Position numbers and translations under genes: made by a program. From positions 159,581 through 223,580 of the forward strand of contig NZ_JACOIJ010000003.1 in the NCBI RefSeq assembly GCF_014692495.1: a stretch of 64,000 nucleotides of DNA, read 5' to 3'. How positions within the stretch are numbered: position 1 is the stretch's first letter; every line of letters starts with the position of its first letter. Positions 29,669-38,686 of the stretch are shown here, in pieces. The DNA comes from Sphingobacterium litopenaei. GTDB lineage: Bacteria > Bacteroidota > Bacteroidia > Sphingobacteriales > Sphingobacteriaceae. The notes below the pieces were generated by a model. That model saw nothing but the letters and a program-made list of their open reading frames with translations. It made no database searches and was not told the DNA's origin.

Positions 29669-30259
29669 CTATATTAAGAGTAATGTAGCTTTAAATGTAG
29701 CACTGTTACTATTGATGAACAAACTGTGCTTATTTGGGTATATCAGTTCCAAACGTGCTTTGAAATTATCGATAAGCGCAGTATCTTCTTGATTCGCGAT
29801 ATAATGATTTACTCTATTACTTACCTCGATTTTAAATGTATCGCCAATGCTATTTAACTTGATCCGAATTGGATATTTTTCCATCGTTGTATAACCATTT
29901 ACTATAGCATTCTGAACTAACGGAATAAGCACAAAAGGAAAAATTTTATAATCACTTGATTCGTCAACATTATTCTGCAACGTAATGAAAAAATTCTCCC
30001 CTTTTAAAGCTTTATATGCCAGTACATATTCCTTCAAAAGATTAATCTCATCGTGTAGAGTTCTTAAGTTGCTTTCATCCACAACAGTTGTCAAAGAAAT
30101 AAGGCTTTCTATTGCCTGCAATCTATTCTGTTGAACAGCCAAAGCCACTAAATGTTTATCCAAAACGGCATTTTGAACGCTAATTTGAGCTTGTAAAGCT
30201 AATTTAGCTTCATCGAGTTGTGGCGTTTTTTGAAATAATTTCGAGATAAAATTCGCCAT
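29669..30259 (-). CDS. Degenerate LytS-type (histidine kinase-like) protein without phospho-acceptor
   Basis: The 196-aa product aligns by eye with the HisKA_7TM/His_kinase plus HATPase_c part of LytS/YehU-like kinases. LQAIESLISLTTVV and LRTLHDEINLLKEYVLAYKALKG match the dimerisation helices. IFPFVLIPLVQNAIVNGY matches the N-box (usual PLLLQPLVENAIKHG), and ARLELIYPNKHSLFINSNSATFKATLLL matches the C-terminal strand. The PHFLFNTLN motif with the phospho-His is missing, the N-box Glu is Gln, and the G1/G2 ATP-lid motifs are absent. It is probably a non-catalytic scaffold or regulator. It is the last gene of the murF-alr/DUF502 cluster, 1 nt after DUF502. Confidence 0.7.
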   Translation of the reverse strand: MANFISKLFQKTPQLDEAKLALQAQISVQNAVLDKHLVALAVQQNRLQAIESLISLTTVVDESNLRTLHDEINLLKEYVLAYKALKGENFFITLQNNVDESSDYKIFPFVLIPLVQNAIVNGYTTMEKYPIRIKLNSIGDTFKIEVSNRVNHYIANQEDTALIDNFKARLELIYPNKHSLFINSNSATFKATLLLI

Positions 30260-30260
30260 A

Positions 30261-30857
30261 TTATTCTAATCCTGAAACACCACCAGACACCACTAATTTC
30301 ATAGCATCCGTTGCGGACATATTCAATTTTTCAACAAACCTAGACTCTACAACAACTACCTGTCCAGCAAATGAATAAGAGTAAGGAAAATAAACGATTA
30401 CTTCACTATCCAAACCTACTCTAGATAAGTCACGTTGTGTCAAAAAACCTATTTTCTTTAAGCCCATTTCATTCACTTGAACTAAGACCGGTTCATTGAA
30501 TTTTTTAGCGTCGCCAACAAATGCTTCTGTAAAATCTTTTATAGAAGAATATAACGTATTAAATAGCGGAATACGATTGATCGTACGACTCAACCATTGA
30601 CGAATAGGAGCAGTCACAAAAGTCGTAAAGATAAATCCAACCAATATAAGAATACATATAACCGTAAGTAAACCTATTCCTGGTATGTATAAAGGATGAC
30701 CTTGCTCATCTTCCAGAAAATGCTGTGAAATATTGAGTGCATTATCTAACGACGCGAAGATCCATATAATTAAAAATATAGCTCCTGCGACAGGTACTAC
30801 TACTAATATTCCCTTGATCAGATAATATAAAATTCGTTGAAAAAGCTTCTTAAACAT
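30261..30857 (-). CDS. DUF502 family inner-membrane protein
   Basis: The 198-aa protein has two TM helices (about 14-36, ILVVVPVAGAIFLIIWIFASLD, and about 57-80, GLLTVICILILVGFIFTTF). The conserved DUF502 segment IPLFNTLYSSIKDFTEAF is followed by VLVQVNEMGLKKIGFLTQRDL and VIVYFPYSYSFAGQVVVVE. DUF502 proteins are widespread in bacteria and plants, and their function is not established. It lies between murF-alr (14 nt) and the LytS-like gene (1 nt), suggesting one transcript. Confidence 0.93.
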   Translation of the reverse strand: MFKKLFQRILYYLIKGILVVVPVAGAIFLIIWIFASLDNALNISQHFLEDEQGHPLYIPGIGLLTVICILILVGFIFTTFVTAPIRQWLSRTINRIPLFNTLYSSIKDFTEAFVGDAKKFNEPVLVQVNEMGLKKIGFLTQRDLSRVGLDSEVIVYFPYSYSFAGQVVVVESRFVEKLNMSATDAMKLVVSGGVSGLE

Positions 30858-30871
30858 ATAATGATTTAGAT

Positions 30872-33304
30872 TTATTCGTAATAATATACACGTTTAACAC
30901 GTGATGATATTCCTGTTAGTAACTCATAAGGAATTGTACCTATGCGTTTCGCTGCCAAAGCTACATCCGGAAACACATACACCTCATCCCCTTCTTTAGC
31001 TTCGATGTCGGTAATGTCCAACATGCACATATCCATACAGATATTTCCAACCGTCTTAACCAGATGACCATTAATCATCATCTCACCCACCCCATTTCCA
31101 AAACGACGGTTATATCCATCGGCGTAGCCAATTTTCACTGTCGCGATGACTGAATCTCGAGTCAATACACCTTTCCGATCATAACCAATAGTTTCTTCTT
31201 TTGGGATATGCTTTATCTGCGTAATAGTTGTTTTCAGTACACTTACCTCTTCCAGATTAAGGTCTTTTGGACTCATATCATAACCATACAGGCCTATCCC
31301 CAATCGTACCATATCCATATGCGCTTCAGGATTATGTACTATACCAGAAGTATTGCAAATATGGCGAATAAAATCATACCCAATGGCAGATCTAATCTTT
31401 TCACTAAGACGTTTATACAGTGAAATTTGCTGTTCTGTGAACTCCTTGAATTCTTCAGCACCTGCTCCAACCAAATGTGACAATGCCGATTGGACTTTGA
31501 CATGATTTTGAGATTTTAAAGTAGTTAAAAGATCGTCTATTTCGTTCTCCATAAAACCTAGTCTATGCATTCCAGTATCTAATTTGATATGGATAGGATA
31601 AGCTGTAATTTCACGGTCAGCTAAGAACTTAACAAAAGCTTTAAGTATACGCTTCGAATATATCTCAGGCTCAAGTTTATACTGAATAATATCTTCAAAA
31701 GCACTTTCGTGGGGACTTAACACCATTATCGGTAATTTAACTCCTCCACGTCGCAATTCGCTCCCCTCATCTACGAACGCCACTGTCAAATAATCGACAT
31801 TATTAAACTGCAAAATATTAGCCACCTCAAAGGAACCACTTCCATACGAAAAAGCTTTAACCATAGCCATCATCTTGACCGAAGCATCTATTTTAGAACG
31901 GTATTGTTTGAGATTATGCTCCAAGGACTTCAAATTAATTTGCAGAATTGTTTCATGCGATTTCTCAGTCAGACGACGACTTAGACTTTCCAGCTTATAT
32001 TTACGCGCCCCTTTTATTAACACTACAGCATTTGAAAAATTCAATTGCGTTAAATTAGCTAATAACTCATCGGTAGTTTCGTAAATTCTAACGGTACCGT
32101 TTGAAGAATATTTAAAATTCTTGAAACGTTCTCCGATTAAAATAACTTCATCCAAAATCACCGTTGATAATAAGTTATTCAGTTTTGTTTGGAATTTTTC
32201 AGTCCATTCCTCTCCTTCAAAATCACTTAAAACTAACTTTTTCTTATCGAATTGATTTTGTTGATTCAAAAAATCCAAAGCAATATTCAGCGAAGCCAAA
32301 TCATTAGAATACGTGTCATCAATGATACTGCTATTATTCTTTCCTTTCTTCAACTGAAGACGCATATCTAAATGCTTCAATCTAGAAACACGCTCTTTAA
32401 TGATCTCAGAATTATACCCCAATTCCAACAGAACAAGTATACAAGTAAGCACATTCTCTATAGAAGCCTTATCCGTAAAAGGTGCTTCAATATTAAACTC
32501 CTTACCCCCGTATGTTAAAGTTAAATGAGTAGAATAACCTGAAATTCCAGATTTTAGTACTTGAAGTTTATCCGCAAGTAAATTACCCCAACTAATTACC
32601 TTTCTTGCATTTAAAAAATTTTCAGGAATCTGATCAGAAGGAACGATTATTTTTTCCGCACTATCAAAAAGCTTCCATTTCTCTTTTAACTTTTCTTCTT
32701 TGGATGGAAAACCTTCACGATGCGCAGTACCCAAAGATGTCAGAATTCCCCATGTCGGACGTATCATTTTTTGTAAATAATCCATCTCGTGCACGGTACT
32801 TATCCCCGCTTCGATCAAGGCGACATTATACTCATTAGTCAGATTCCACAACGAGAGTGCAACACCTAGTTGCGAATTGTAGCTTTTTGGACTTTGGTAT
32901 ACTTTCTTTTCTTCTTTGAGCAATTGTGCCAACCATTCTTTTACAATAGTCTTTCCATTACTTCCAGTGATCCCAATAATCGGAATTGTAATCTCATTAC
33001 GATGCATAGCAGCTAATGCTTGCATTGCACGCAAAGTATCCTCTACCCAAATAAAATTTGCATCTGGATAAGATTCAACGGAAAAATTAAGGTCTGAAAC
33101 AACAAAATTGCGCACGCCTTTATGATATCCATCTGTTATAAATTTATGCCCGTCCTGCTGTGCCTGCAAAGCAAAAAATAAACTTCTTTCACCCGTTCTT
33201 ATTTTACGTGTGTCATATGATAAAATATCAAAAGTTAAATTAGGATTTGCCAGAAAAGTTTTAATCGGCACCAGGTGCTTGATTATATCTGAGATAACGT
33301 ACAT
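30872..33304 (-). CDS. Bifunctional UDP-MurNAc-tripeptide:D-Ala-D-Ala ligase / alanine racemase
   Basis: This 810-aa fusion is of a kind common in Bacteroidetes. Residues 1-450 are MurF-like: LSYDTRKI, Walker A IIGITGSNGKT (110-119), IEAGIS and LTSLGTAHREGF, and DDTYSNDLASL. Residues 455-810 are a fold-III alanine racemase: PLP Lys483 in MVKAFSYGSG, GMHRLGF, LGIGLYGYD, catalytic Tyr708 in TIGYDRKG, and IGYADGYNRRFGNG. Together they make D-Ala and join D-Ala-D-Ala to the muropeptide. The PLP motif reads KAFSYGSG instead of the usual KANAYGHG, a known type of variation in these fusions. It is the first gene of a minus-strand cluster and divergent from recX. Confidence 0.95.
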   Translation of the reverse strand: MYVISDIIKHLVPIKTFLANPNLTFDILSYDTRKIRTGERSLFFALQAQQDGHKFITDGYHKGVRNFVVSDLNFSVESYPDANFIWVEDTLRAMQALAAMHRNEITIPIIGITGSNGKTIVKEWLAQLLKEEKKVYQSPKSYNSQLGVALSLWNLTNEYNVALIEAGISTVHEMDYLQKMIRPTWGILTSLGTAHREGFPSKEEKLKEKWKLFDSAEKIIVPSDQIPENFLNARKVISWGNLLADKLQVLKSGISGYSTHLTLTYGGKEFNIEAPFTDKASIENVLTCILVLLELGYNSEIIKERVSRLKHLDMRLQLKKGKNNSSIIDDTYSNDLASLNIALDFLNQQNQFDKKKLVLSDFEGEEWTEKFQTKLNNLLSTVILDEVILIGERFKNFKYSSNGTVRIYETTDELLANLTQLNFSNAVVLIKGARKYKLESLSRRLTEKSHETILQINLKSLEHNLKQYRSKIDASVKMMAMVKAFSYGSGSFEVANILQFNNVDYLTVAFVDEGSELRRGGVKLPIMVLSPHESAFEDIIQYKLEPEIYSKRILKAFVKFLADREITAYPIHIKLDTGMHRLGFMENEIDDLLTTLKSQNHVKVQSALSHLVGAGAEEFKEFTEQQISLYKRLSEKIRSAIGYDFIRHICNTSGIVHNPEAHMDMVRLGIGLYGYDMSPKDLNLEEVSVLKTTITQIKHIPKEETIGYDRKGVLTRDSVIATVKIGYADGYNRRFGNGVGEMMINGHLVKTVGNICMDMCMLDITDIEAKEGDEVYVFPDVALAAKRIGTIPYELLTGISSRVKRVYYYE

Positions 33305-33375
33305 AGCTTTGTTTGTTCAAAACAAATTTCACCATTATTTTTTAATAAGTCTATCATTTTTTCAAGATTTGTAAC

Positions 33376-33855
33376 ATGGAAGATTTCGAAAGAAATAAAA
33401 AGAAATATACTCCTCATCAGGCCAAACTGAAGATTGAAAATTATTGTGCTTACCAAGAACGTCCTCAACAAGAAGTTAGGGACAAACTTTACGAGATGGG
33501 ATTGCATGAAGAAGATGTAGAAAACATCATCGCTAATTTGATTTCTGACAATTTTCTTAATGAAGAACGTTTTGCTAAAGCCTATGTTCGTGGGAAATTT
33601 AGAATGAAAGATTGGGGAAAAATAAAAATAACTCAACATTTAAAATCGAAGCGGATATCAGCTCCCCTAATTAAAATTGCACTAAAAGAGATCGATTATG
33701 ACGAATATATAGAAAAGCTGGATCAAATTATACTTAAAAAAGCTACAAGAGCAATTAGCAATTTATCTTACGAAGAGAAATCGAAATTGGTACGTTACAT
33801 ACAGTCCAAAGGTTATGAAAATGAATTGATTTTCGAAAGGCTAAAGCTGTTATAA
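33376..33855 (+). CDS. recX: Regulatory protein RecX
   Basis: The 159-aa product is of normal RecX length and has three tandem three-helix repeats: AKLKIENYCAYQERPQQEVRDKLYEMGL, ISDNFLNEERFAKAYVRGKFRMKDWGKIKITQHL, and YEEKSKLVRYIQSKGYENELIFERL. RecX binds RecA filaments and inhibits recombinase activity. recA is not adjacent, as is usual in Bacteroidetes. It is divergent from murF-alr. Confidence 0.93.
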   Translation: MEDFERNKKKYTPHQAKLKIENYCAYQERPQQEVRDKLYEMGLHEEDVENIIANLISDNFLNEERFAKAYVRGKFRMKDWGKIKITQHLKSKRISAPLIKIALKEIDYDEYIEKLDQIILKKATRAISNLSYEEKSKLVRYIQSKGYENELIFERLKLL

Positions 33856-33954
33856 AGCGTGTTATATGACAAAAATGTAACAGAATAACTGTTTTGAAAA
33901 AAGCAACTTTTATTTATTTTTACGGAAATAAGAAAAAAATAATACTTTAATCAT

Positions 33955-34254
33955 ATGCGAAAACAATTGGTTCAATACATACTCTCCGTAATATTATTGG
34001 CTTGTTTTGCATATAAAATGACTTCGGCAGTTACTCAGGCGATCTCTCAAGAAATTGAGATATTGGATTCGTTCTCAACGGAAAAAGAAACCAAGGAGAT
34101 TGAGAAGATGAATGAAATAGAAGTATTTATTCAATCTAACTTTAATTTTTTATTTACATCTACGAGTTTAAAACTGGATTTTTACGAAAGAAAAAGTAGT
34201 TTGCCATTTCGCTATTTTCAAATGCATTACCCTCCTCCAAATGCAAAAGCTTAA
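33955..34254 (+). CDS. Small secreted or membrane-anchored protein of unknown function (99 aa)
   Basis: An N-terminal hydrophobic segment (LVQYILSVILLACFAYKMTSAVTQ) could be a signal peptide or anchor. It is followed by a short polar region and a C-terminus ending FQMHYPPPNAKA. Small Bacteroidetes proteins ending in a Pro-rich PPPN motif are common, but I know of no function. The next gene starts 61 nt downstream and may be co-transcribed. Confidence 0.6.
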   Translation: MRKQLVQYILSVILLACFAYKMTSAVTQAISQEIEILDSFSTEKETKEIEKMNEIEVFIQSNFNFLFTSTSLKLDFYERKSSLPFRYFQMHYPPPNAKA

Positions 34255-34315
34255 CGCTTAAATTTTCCATTTTTAAAACATAAAACAAATATTTCATTTA
34301 TAAAATCATATAAAT

Positions 34316-34732
34316 ATGACTATAAAATCAATTGTCATTATTGGCGCTATTATGGGGTTTGCACACACTGCAAACGCACAACAAATTGAAGAAAAAGAAC
34401 TAAAAGTAAATGTTCAGACTATTTCTCAACCTTTTGCGGTACTAAATAGCTTGGAGCCTGTAACTTTCAATTTTAATACAGAAAAATACAAAGCTTTTGA
34501 ATTACCAAAAAGCAAACAATATGGTTTCACTACTGCGAATGCTTCTCCTGAAGTAATAACAAAGCAAGCTAAAATTTACAAAACAGGTAAAAATGCAACA
34601 AAAGCATTTCAATATGATGAAGTAAATAATGAAAACTTAATCCCTGTTTTGGTTGCTGCTATTAAAGAACAAAAAGCGGAAATTGAAGCACTTCGAAAGG
34701 AATTAGAAAACCTTAAGAAAACTGCAGAGTAA
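34316..34732 (+). CDS. Secreted protein with C-terminal coiled coil (138 aa)
   Basis: A signal peptide (SIVIIGAIMGFAHTANAQQ) precedes a beta-like middle region and a C-terminal helix, VLVAAIKEQKAEIEALRKELENLKK, with heptad spacing. This tail resembles the coiled coil ending many Bacteroidetes tail-fibre/endosialidase-chaperone-like proteins, but the catalytic chaperone part is absent. Function unknown. A terminator follows. Confidence 0.7.
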   Translation: MTIKSIVIIGAIMGFAHTANAQQIEEKELKVNVQTISQPFAVLNSLEPVTFNFNTEKYKAFELPKSKQYGFTTANASPEVITKQAKIYKTGKNATKAFQYDEVNNENLIPVLVAAIKEQKAEIEALRKELENLKKTAE

Positions 34733-34743
34733 GACGAATTAGA

Positions 34744-34774
34744 AAGGGATTTTGATAAATCAAAATCCCTTCTT
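34744..34774 (+). terminator. Intrinsic terminator after the 138-aa secreted protein gene
   Basis: Stem AAGGGATTTTGA / TCAAAATCCCTT (34744-34755, 34760-34771) has a 4-nt loop and is followed by a short T/C tract. Confidence 0.8.
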
Positions 34775-34820
34775 CCATTTATAAAACCAATTTGACTAAT
34801 TATAACACTTTTATATTTTA

Positions 34821-35861
34821 TTAAAAAGAGTACACTAAGGCTAATGAAAATTGTGAAGCTGATTTAGTAGGTGTTACGAAATCACTTTTATAGAAAGGTT
34901 TAGCATCACTTGAGTCAAATCGAAACTCTGGGATAAATGCTAATCCCCCATGCGTCAATTTACCAGTTAATGTAAAAGAAGTATATTTGTCACCTTCAAT
35001 GCCACCAACTTCTTTCTCTGCGAAGTACTCACCTCTAACCCCAATCTCTGCATAATCTGTTACACTAAATTTTGGATATAATGCTATTCCTTGATATCCA
35101 CCTTCTGATTTAAATGTATAATCAGCTGCATTCAACCCTAAAGAGAATTTCTCCGTCACATCATAACTAGCTACTAAGTCATAAATAGTACCCGATGAAT
35201 AATTATCTTCTCCTCCTACAGATGATCCAGTAAGGAAATTAGCATAAATACTTAATCCATCAACAGGCGCTAAACTCAATTGAGCTCCAAAATGTGATAC
35301 CCCATTTAAATCTTTGTATTCATTCCAATCGTTGAAAATACCAGCCATTAAAGATACTTTATCTGAGAAAGCATAAGTACCTTTTATACCTGCATTTTGG
35401 AAGGGTCCCGCACCAAATAAATAAGAAGTACTATAATGAAAATTTGAAGCTGGTGAAATCACTTCATATCCCACAAATGTTCCCATAAAACCTGCAGTCA
35501 TCGAAAATTTATCGGAGAAAGCATAATCAACATATAAATTTTGAATATTAAATGAGTTACTTTCATTAGCACCCACGCCGTCTCCATTAAGTAGAGATTG
35601 ATATTGACCTCTTGGACCAAAAGATAACTCTCCTACAAAAGAAGCCTTTCCTGTTGTTTTTTTCAATCCTAATGCAAGCATTCCTAATGAAACAGAATTA
35701 TGATCACTGGCAAAGTATGTTCCTATATTTTCTCCTTTTGCAAAATCATACTTCCAATACGCGTCTGCTGAACCAGAAATTTCCAATCCACTTGTACTTT
35801 CCTGTGCATAAGCAAATGCACCCATCATAAATAACGATAAAAGTAAAGATTTTTTTCTCAT
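34821..35861 (-). CDS. Outer-membrane beta-barrel (porin-like) protein
   Basis: The 346-aa protein has a signal peptide (LLSLFMMGAFAYAQ) and alternating amphipathic strands throughout. It ends in the terminal Phe strand SQFSLALVYSF typical of outer-membrane barrels. LEISGSADAYWKYDFA at the N-terminus resembles the family of Bacteroidetes porins annotated as putative beta-barrel porin-2/OmpL-like (BBP2). Its substrate is unknown. A long AT-rich region lies upstream on the tRNA side. Confidence 0.85.
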   Translation of the reverse strand: MRKKSLLLSLFMMGAFAYAQESTSGLEISGSADAYWKYDFAKGENIGTYFASDHNSVSLGMLALGLKKTTGKASFVGELSFGPRGQYQSLLNGDGVGANESNSFNIQNLYVDYAFSDKFSMTAGFMGTFVGYEVISPASNFHYSTSYLFGAGPFQNAGIKGTYAFSDKVSLMAGIFNDWNEYKDLNGVSHFGAQLSLAPVDGLSIYANFLTGSSVGGEDNYSSGTIYDLVASYDVTEKFSLGLNAADYTFKSEGGYQGIALYPKFSVTDYAEIGVRGEYFAEKEVGGIEGDKYTSFTLTGKLTHGGLAFIPEFRFDSSDAKPFYKSDFVTPTKSASQFSLALVYSF

Positions 35862-36301
35862 AAATTTTGTGTTTAGTTTGTATTAATAGGTTAATTTCTC
35901 ACTTTTTAAGTATTTAAATTTGAAATTATTACAAAACACCATAAATAAATTACATATTTCAATATTTTTATTGATTAAATTTCAATTTAAACAAATTTAT
36001 AAAACAAATAATGGAAATATTTTAATACAAAACAAGAAAAAATGATATTTTTTTTCATAAAATCTAATTAAAAAGTTTAATAATTGAACATTTTGTTATC
36101 ACTAAGCTAAAATTTAAACTCAAAACAGTTTATAAAAACAGTTTTTTAGCATAAACTACATTTTAATCTCGTTTATTCATCTCTTTAAGGAAAAATTTTA
36201 ATGATTTTGTCGGAAAGGAATGTTTTTAGAAATTATTCTCACTGATTATCAAACAAATGGCTTTAAACACTAAAAAAAAGCCATTTTATTTTCAAAAACA
36301 T
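35862..36301. other. AT-rich non-coding region between the porin gene and the tRNA pair
   Basis: About 440 bp (very A+T rich) carry no credible ORF. Near the right end AAATGGCTTT / AAAGCCATTT (36255-36264, 36277-36286) forms a hairpin followed by TATTTT, which could be a terminator of an unseen small transcript. Otherwise I see only poly-A/T runs and the expected porin promoter near its left end. Confidence 0.5.
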
Positions 36302-36332
36302 TTTGCAAAACTAGATTATAGCTCTATATTTG
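36302..36332 (+). promoter_or_regulatory. Promoter of the tRNA-Gly/tRNA-Leu unit
   Basis: TTTG at 36302-36305 and TATATTTG at 36325-36332 are spaced by exactly 19 nt, a perfect match to the Bacteroidetes primary-sigma consensus. Confidence 0.8.
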
Positions 36333-36385
36333 CATCATCAAATCGGAAGGACGCGATGTCCAGACAACTTGAAAGACTTAAAAAA

Positions 36386-36461
36386 GCGAAAATAGCTCAG
36401 TTGGTAGAGCACAACCTTGCCAAGGTTGGGGTCGCGAGTTCGAATCTCGTTTTTCGCTCCA
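36386..36461 (+). tRNA. tRNA-Gly (anticodon GCC)
   Basis: The acceptor stem GCGAAAA/TTTTCGC is 7 bp, and the D arm contains AGCTCAGTTGGTAGAGC. The anticodon stem-loop CAACCTTGCCAAGGTTG reads GCC, and the T arm is GCGAGTTCGAATCTCGT. The 3' CCA is encoded (36459-36461). Confidence 0.97.
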
Positions 36462-36466
36462 GAGTT

Positions 36467-36551
36467 GCCTAGGTGGTGGAACTGGTAGACACGCAGGACT
36501 TAAAATCCTGTTCCTGTTAAAGGAGTGCGGGTTCGATTCCCGCCCTAGGTA
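36467..36551 (+). tRNA. tRNA-Leu (anticodon TAA)
   Basis: This 85-nt class II tRNA has acceptor GCCTAGG/CCTAGGT and D arm TGGTGGAACTGGTAGACACG. The anticodon loop CTTAAAAT reads TAA. A long variable arm (TTCCTGTTAAAGGAG) is followed by the T arm GCGGGTTCGATTCCCGC. CCA is not encoded. Confidence 0.96.
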
Positions 36552-36553
36552 CG

Positions 36554-36583
36554 AAAGCTCGACAGTAATGTCGGGCTTTTTTT
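36554..36583 (+). terminator. Intrinsic terminator of the tRNA unit
   Basis: The 11-bp stem AAAGCTCGACA / TGTCGGGCTTT (36554-36564, 36569-36579) has a GTAA tetraloop and is followed by TTTT. Confidence 0.92.
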
Positions 36584-36724
36584 ATGCACAGTTTTTAGAA
36601 AAATTTACTTATTAAAGGTTTTAATCTAAAAAACACTCCTCTTTACCAATACTTATTCTATTAAATAAGTTTTATTCCCATTTTATTCCCAATTCTGCTA
36701 ATAGGTTTGTCGTAAAATAATGCT

Positions 36725-37559
36725 ATGAAAATTAATTATACGATTTTACTGCTTCTTCTATCACTAACGACATTTGGTCAAAATCAGTTGAATAATCAAA
36801 ATCATTCCATAAAAGACACTACTTTAACTAAATTACCTCCGAAAGTAGATCATGCCGAACCATTGTATATAGATTTAATGCGAGATTTAGGCGCACGAAA
36901 AGGCGAAGCAGAAATAAATGTTGGTTTTGGAAGAAACAACCACAAGCATTATAATGAATTCTACGGATTTGTAGAGTATGAATGGGCTATTGCGAACCGA
37001 TTAGGTATGGAAGTCGAAGTACCATTCTCATTTAACCAACTTAATAAAGACAATACTCATTTCACTTTGCCAGGAAATAAAATAGAAGGTTTAAAACTTG
37101 CTTCTCAGTATACATTTTTGGTAAATGAGAACAGAAAATTATCAATGGCATTCGCTTATGTTCATGAGTTTGAATTGAACACATTTAAGGAATTATTAAT
37201 CAAGGAAACATATTTACGGGAATGCGAATGAATCCAGTATTTATAGCTGCTAAAAACTTCCATAATTTTAACACCATATTATATACTGGACCTGTTTTTA
37301 ATAATGATTACAAGAACATATGATTGGGACTGGAGCCACAATAAATGCCAGCTGTTTGTATGTTATTCCGAATACAAAAAACTTCATAGGCTTAGAAAAT
37401 AACATGGATATTGATGGAAATGGTTTTCATGATTATCTGCGACCTCAAGTTAAAGTTGCTGTAAGACACAATTTAATGGTTGGACTTGTAGGAGGTATAC
37501 CCTTATCCCATGAAAATTCAAGAGGTGATTTAATGACACGTATTATTTGGGAACTATAA
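36725..37559 (+). pseudogene. Frameshifted secreted/outer-membrane protein gene
   Basis: Three consecutive frames carry one protein. The first (36725 to about 37195) has a signal peptide and HAEPLYIDLMRDLGARKGE, EINVGFG and VEYEWAIANRLGMEVEVPF. The second (about 37198-37320) reads NQGNIFTG and FHNFNTILYTGPVFNN. The third (from about 37320) reads VIPNTKNFIGLE and LMVGLVGGIPLSHENSR. The family, with its HAEPLYIDL motif, is a Bacteroidetes outer-membrane-like protein of unknown role. Each junction moves the frame by minus one, consistent with two single-base deletions; the first probably removed a T from the TTATTAAT region near 37195. It is either a recent pseudogene or two sequencing errors. 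Confidence 0.8.
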
Positions 37560-37647
37560 ATGAGAATAAGCAATAGCCCTTCTTCTATCGTATCATATAT
37601 TTTGAGGGGTTTACGTCTTTATTTTATCAATTTATATCCGTTGATAC

Positions 37648-38526
37648 TTATTTAATTTTCTTCAAAGTTTCCAAAGAAATAATATCATATTCATCTTTAA
37701 TAACATTCAACAATTCATTTTTAAGGATTCCTTTTTCAGATTGGAGCGATAAATTAATAAGTATGGGATCCGTATAATAACTTCCCTTACCATATAGCGT
37801 ATCCAACACAGATTGAAAACTTTGCTGTTTTAGCGATATCAAATAAATGGTATCATTTTGATTTTTTATCTGAAGAATTTTTGGATTATTAGATTTAAAA
37901 AATGGCACCTCTTCTATCACCAAAGAATATCGATTATCTTCTTGAACAAATGGTTTATCAAATAATGAAACAATTAATGGAAATAAAATAACAAATAAAA
38001 GATTCCAGCTCGAATGAAATAATACACCCCACCAAAAATTTAGTTTAACACGAATAAATGAGATTATTAATCCTCCAGTTATTTGAGACAGAAACAAAAA
38101 AGGAATAAAAATATAATATATAGTATCATTATTATCATAATTGGAAGCATGAACAATTCCAAAAGAAAGTGATAATATATACACCAAATATGGAAAAATT
38201 TTATCCCATGATTCTCTGCTCACTATAATAGCAACTAAACCTGAATATCTTAAAATATATCTAAAAAAGAATTCTTCAATTAACGGCACTAATAAAACAA
38301 GCATAAGAATGCTGGTTATCAAAGTATAATCTTCGAATACAGCCGATTCTCGTAAAGGAGTTATATAATCGACAAATTCATAAATAGGATAAACTAGGAA
38401 ACAAAGAATGGCTATTTCAAAAAGCAAAAGAATACCGAATATTCTTAGTTTTTGTCTAAAAGAAATTTCGTATTGTTCGTCTTTAGGATATCGGAGAAAT
38501 TTAATTAGTTCGATAAACAGTTTCAT
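37648..38526 (-). CDS. CPBP family intramembrane metalloprotease
   Basis: The 292-aa product is a membrane protein. TM helices lie near residues 28-50, 70-90, 95-130, 138-160 and 165-185. The CPBP (Abi/CAAX protease) motifs are all present: EEFFFR (Glu84, Glu85, Arg89), FGIVHASN (His126) and LFHSSWN (His171, Asn175). The first Glu pair and the His residues are the expected metal/catalytic site. The C-terminal third (about 190-292) is soluble, unusual for the family and unrecognised. Members process prenylated or bacteriocin-related proteins, or act in immunity; the substrate here is unknown. Confidence 0.88.
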   Translation of the reverse strand: MKLFIELIKFLRYPKDEQYEISFRQKLRIFGILLLFEIAILCFLVYPIYEFVDYITPLRESAVFEDYTLITSILMLVLLVPLIEEFFFRYILRYSGLVAIIVSRESWDKIFPYLVYILSLSFGIVHASNYDNNDTIYYIFIPFLFLSQITGGLIISFIRVKLNFWWGVLFHSSWNLLFVILFPLIVSLFDKPFVQEDNRYSLVIEEVPFFKSNNPKILQIKNQNDTIYLISLKQQSFQSVLDTLYGKGSYYTDPILINLSLQSEKGILKNELLNVIKDEYDIISLETLKKIK

Positions 38527-38686
38527 TATTCTAAATTAACAAAATATCTGAGATCAATAGACCTTAATCATGTTTTTTAATTTCTCCATCCTACATGTTG
38601 TAATCAATATTTTACGGACATAATAAGCAGAAATATCTTTAAGATTGTATATTTACTATCTATCTATAAACCAACCCTTAAATTTT

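Noticed and set aside
36257..36472. 71-aa ORF spanning the tRNA-Gly gene
   Set aside because: It reads through the promoter and a clear tRNA-Gly, so the frame is accidental.
38645..38686. Upstream in-frame start of the GH43 gene
   Set aside because: It would add 14 polar residues before a standard signal peptide; the Met at 38687 fits export.
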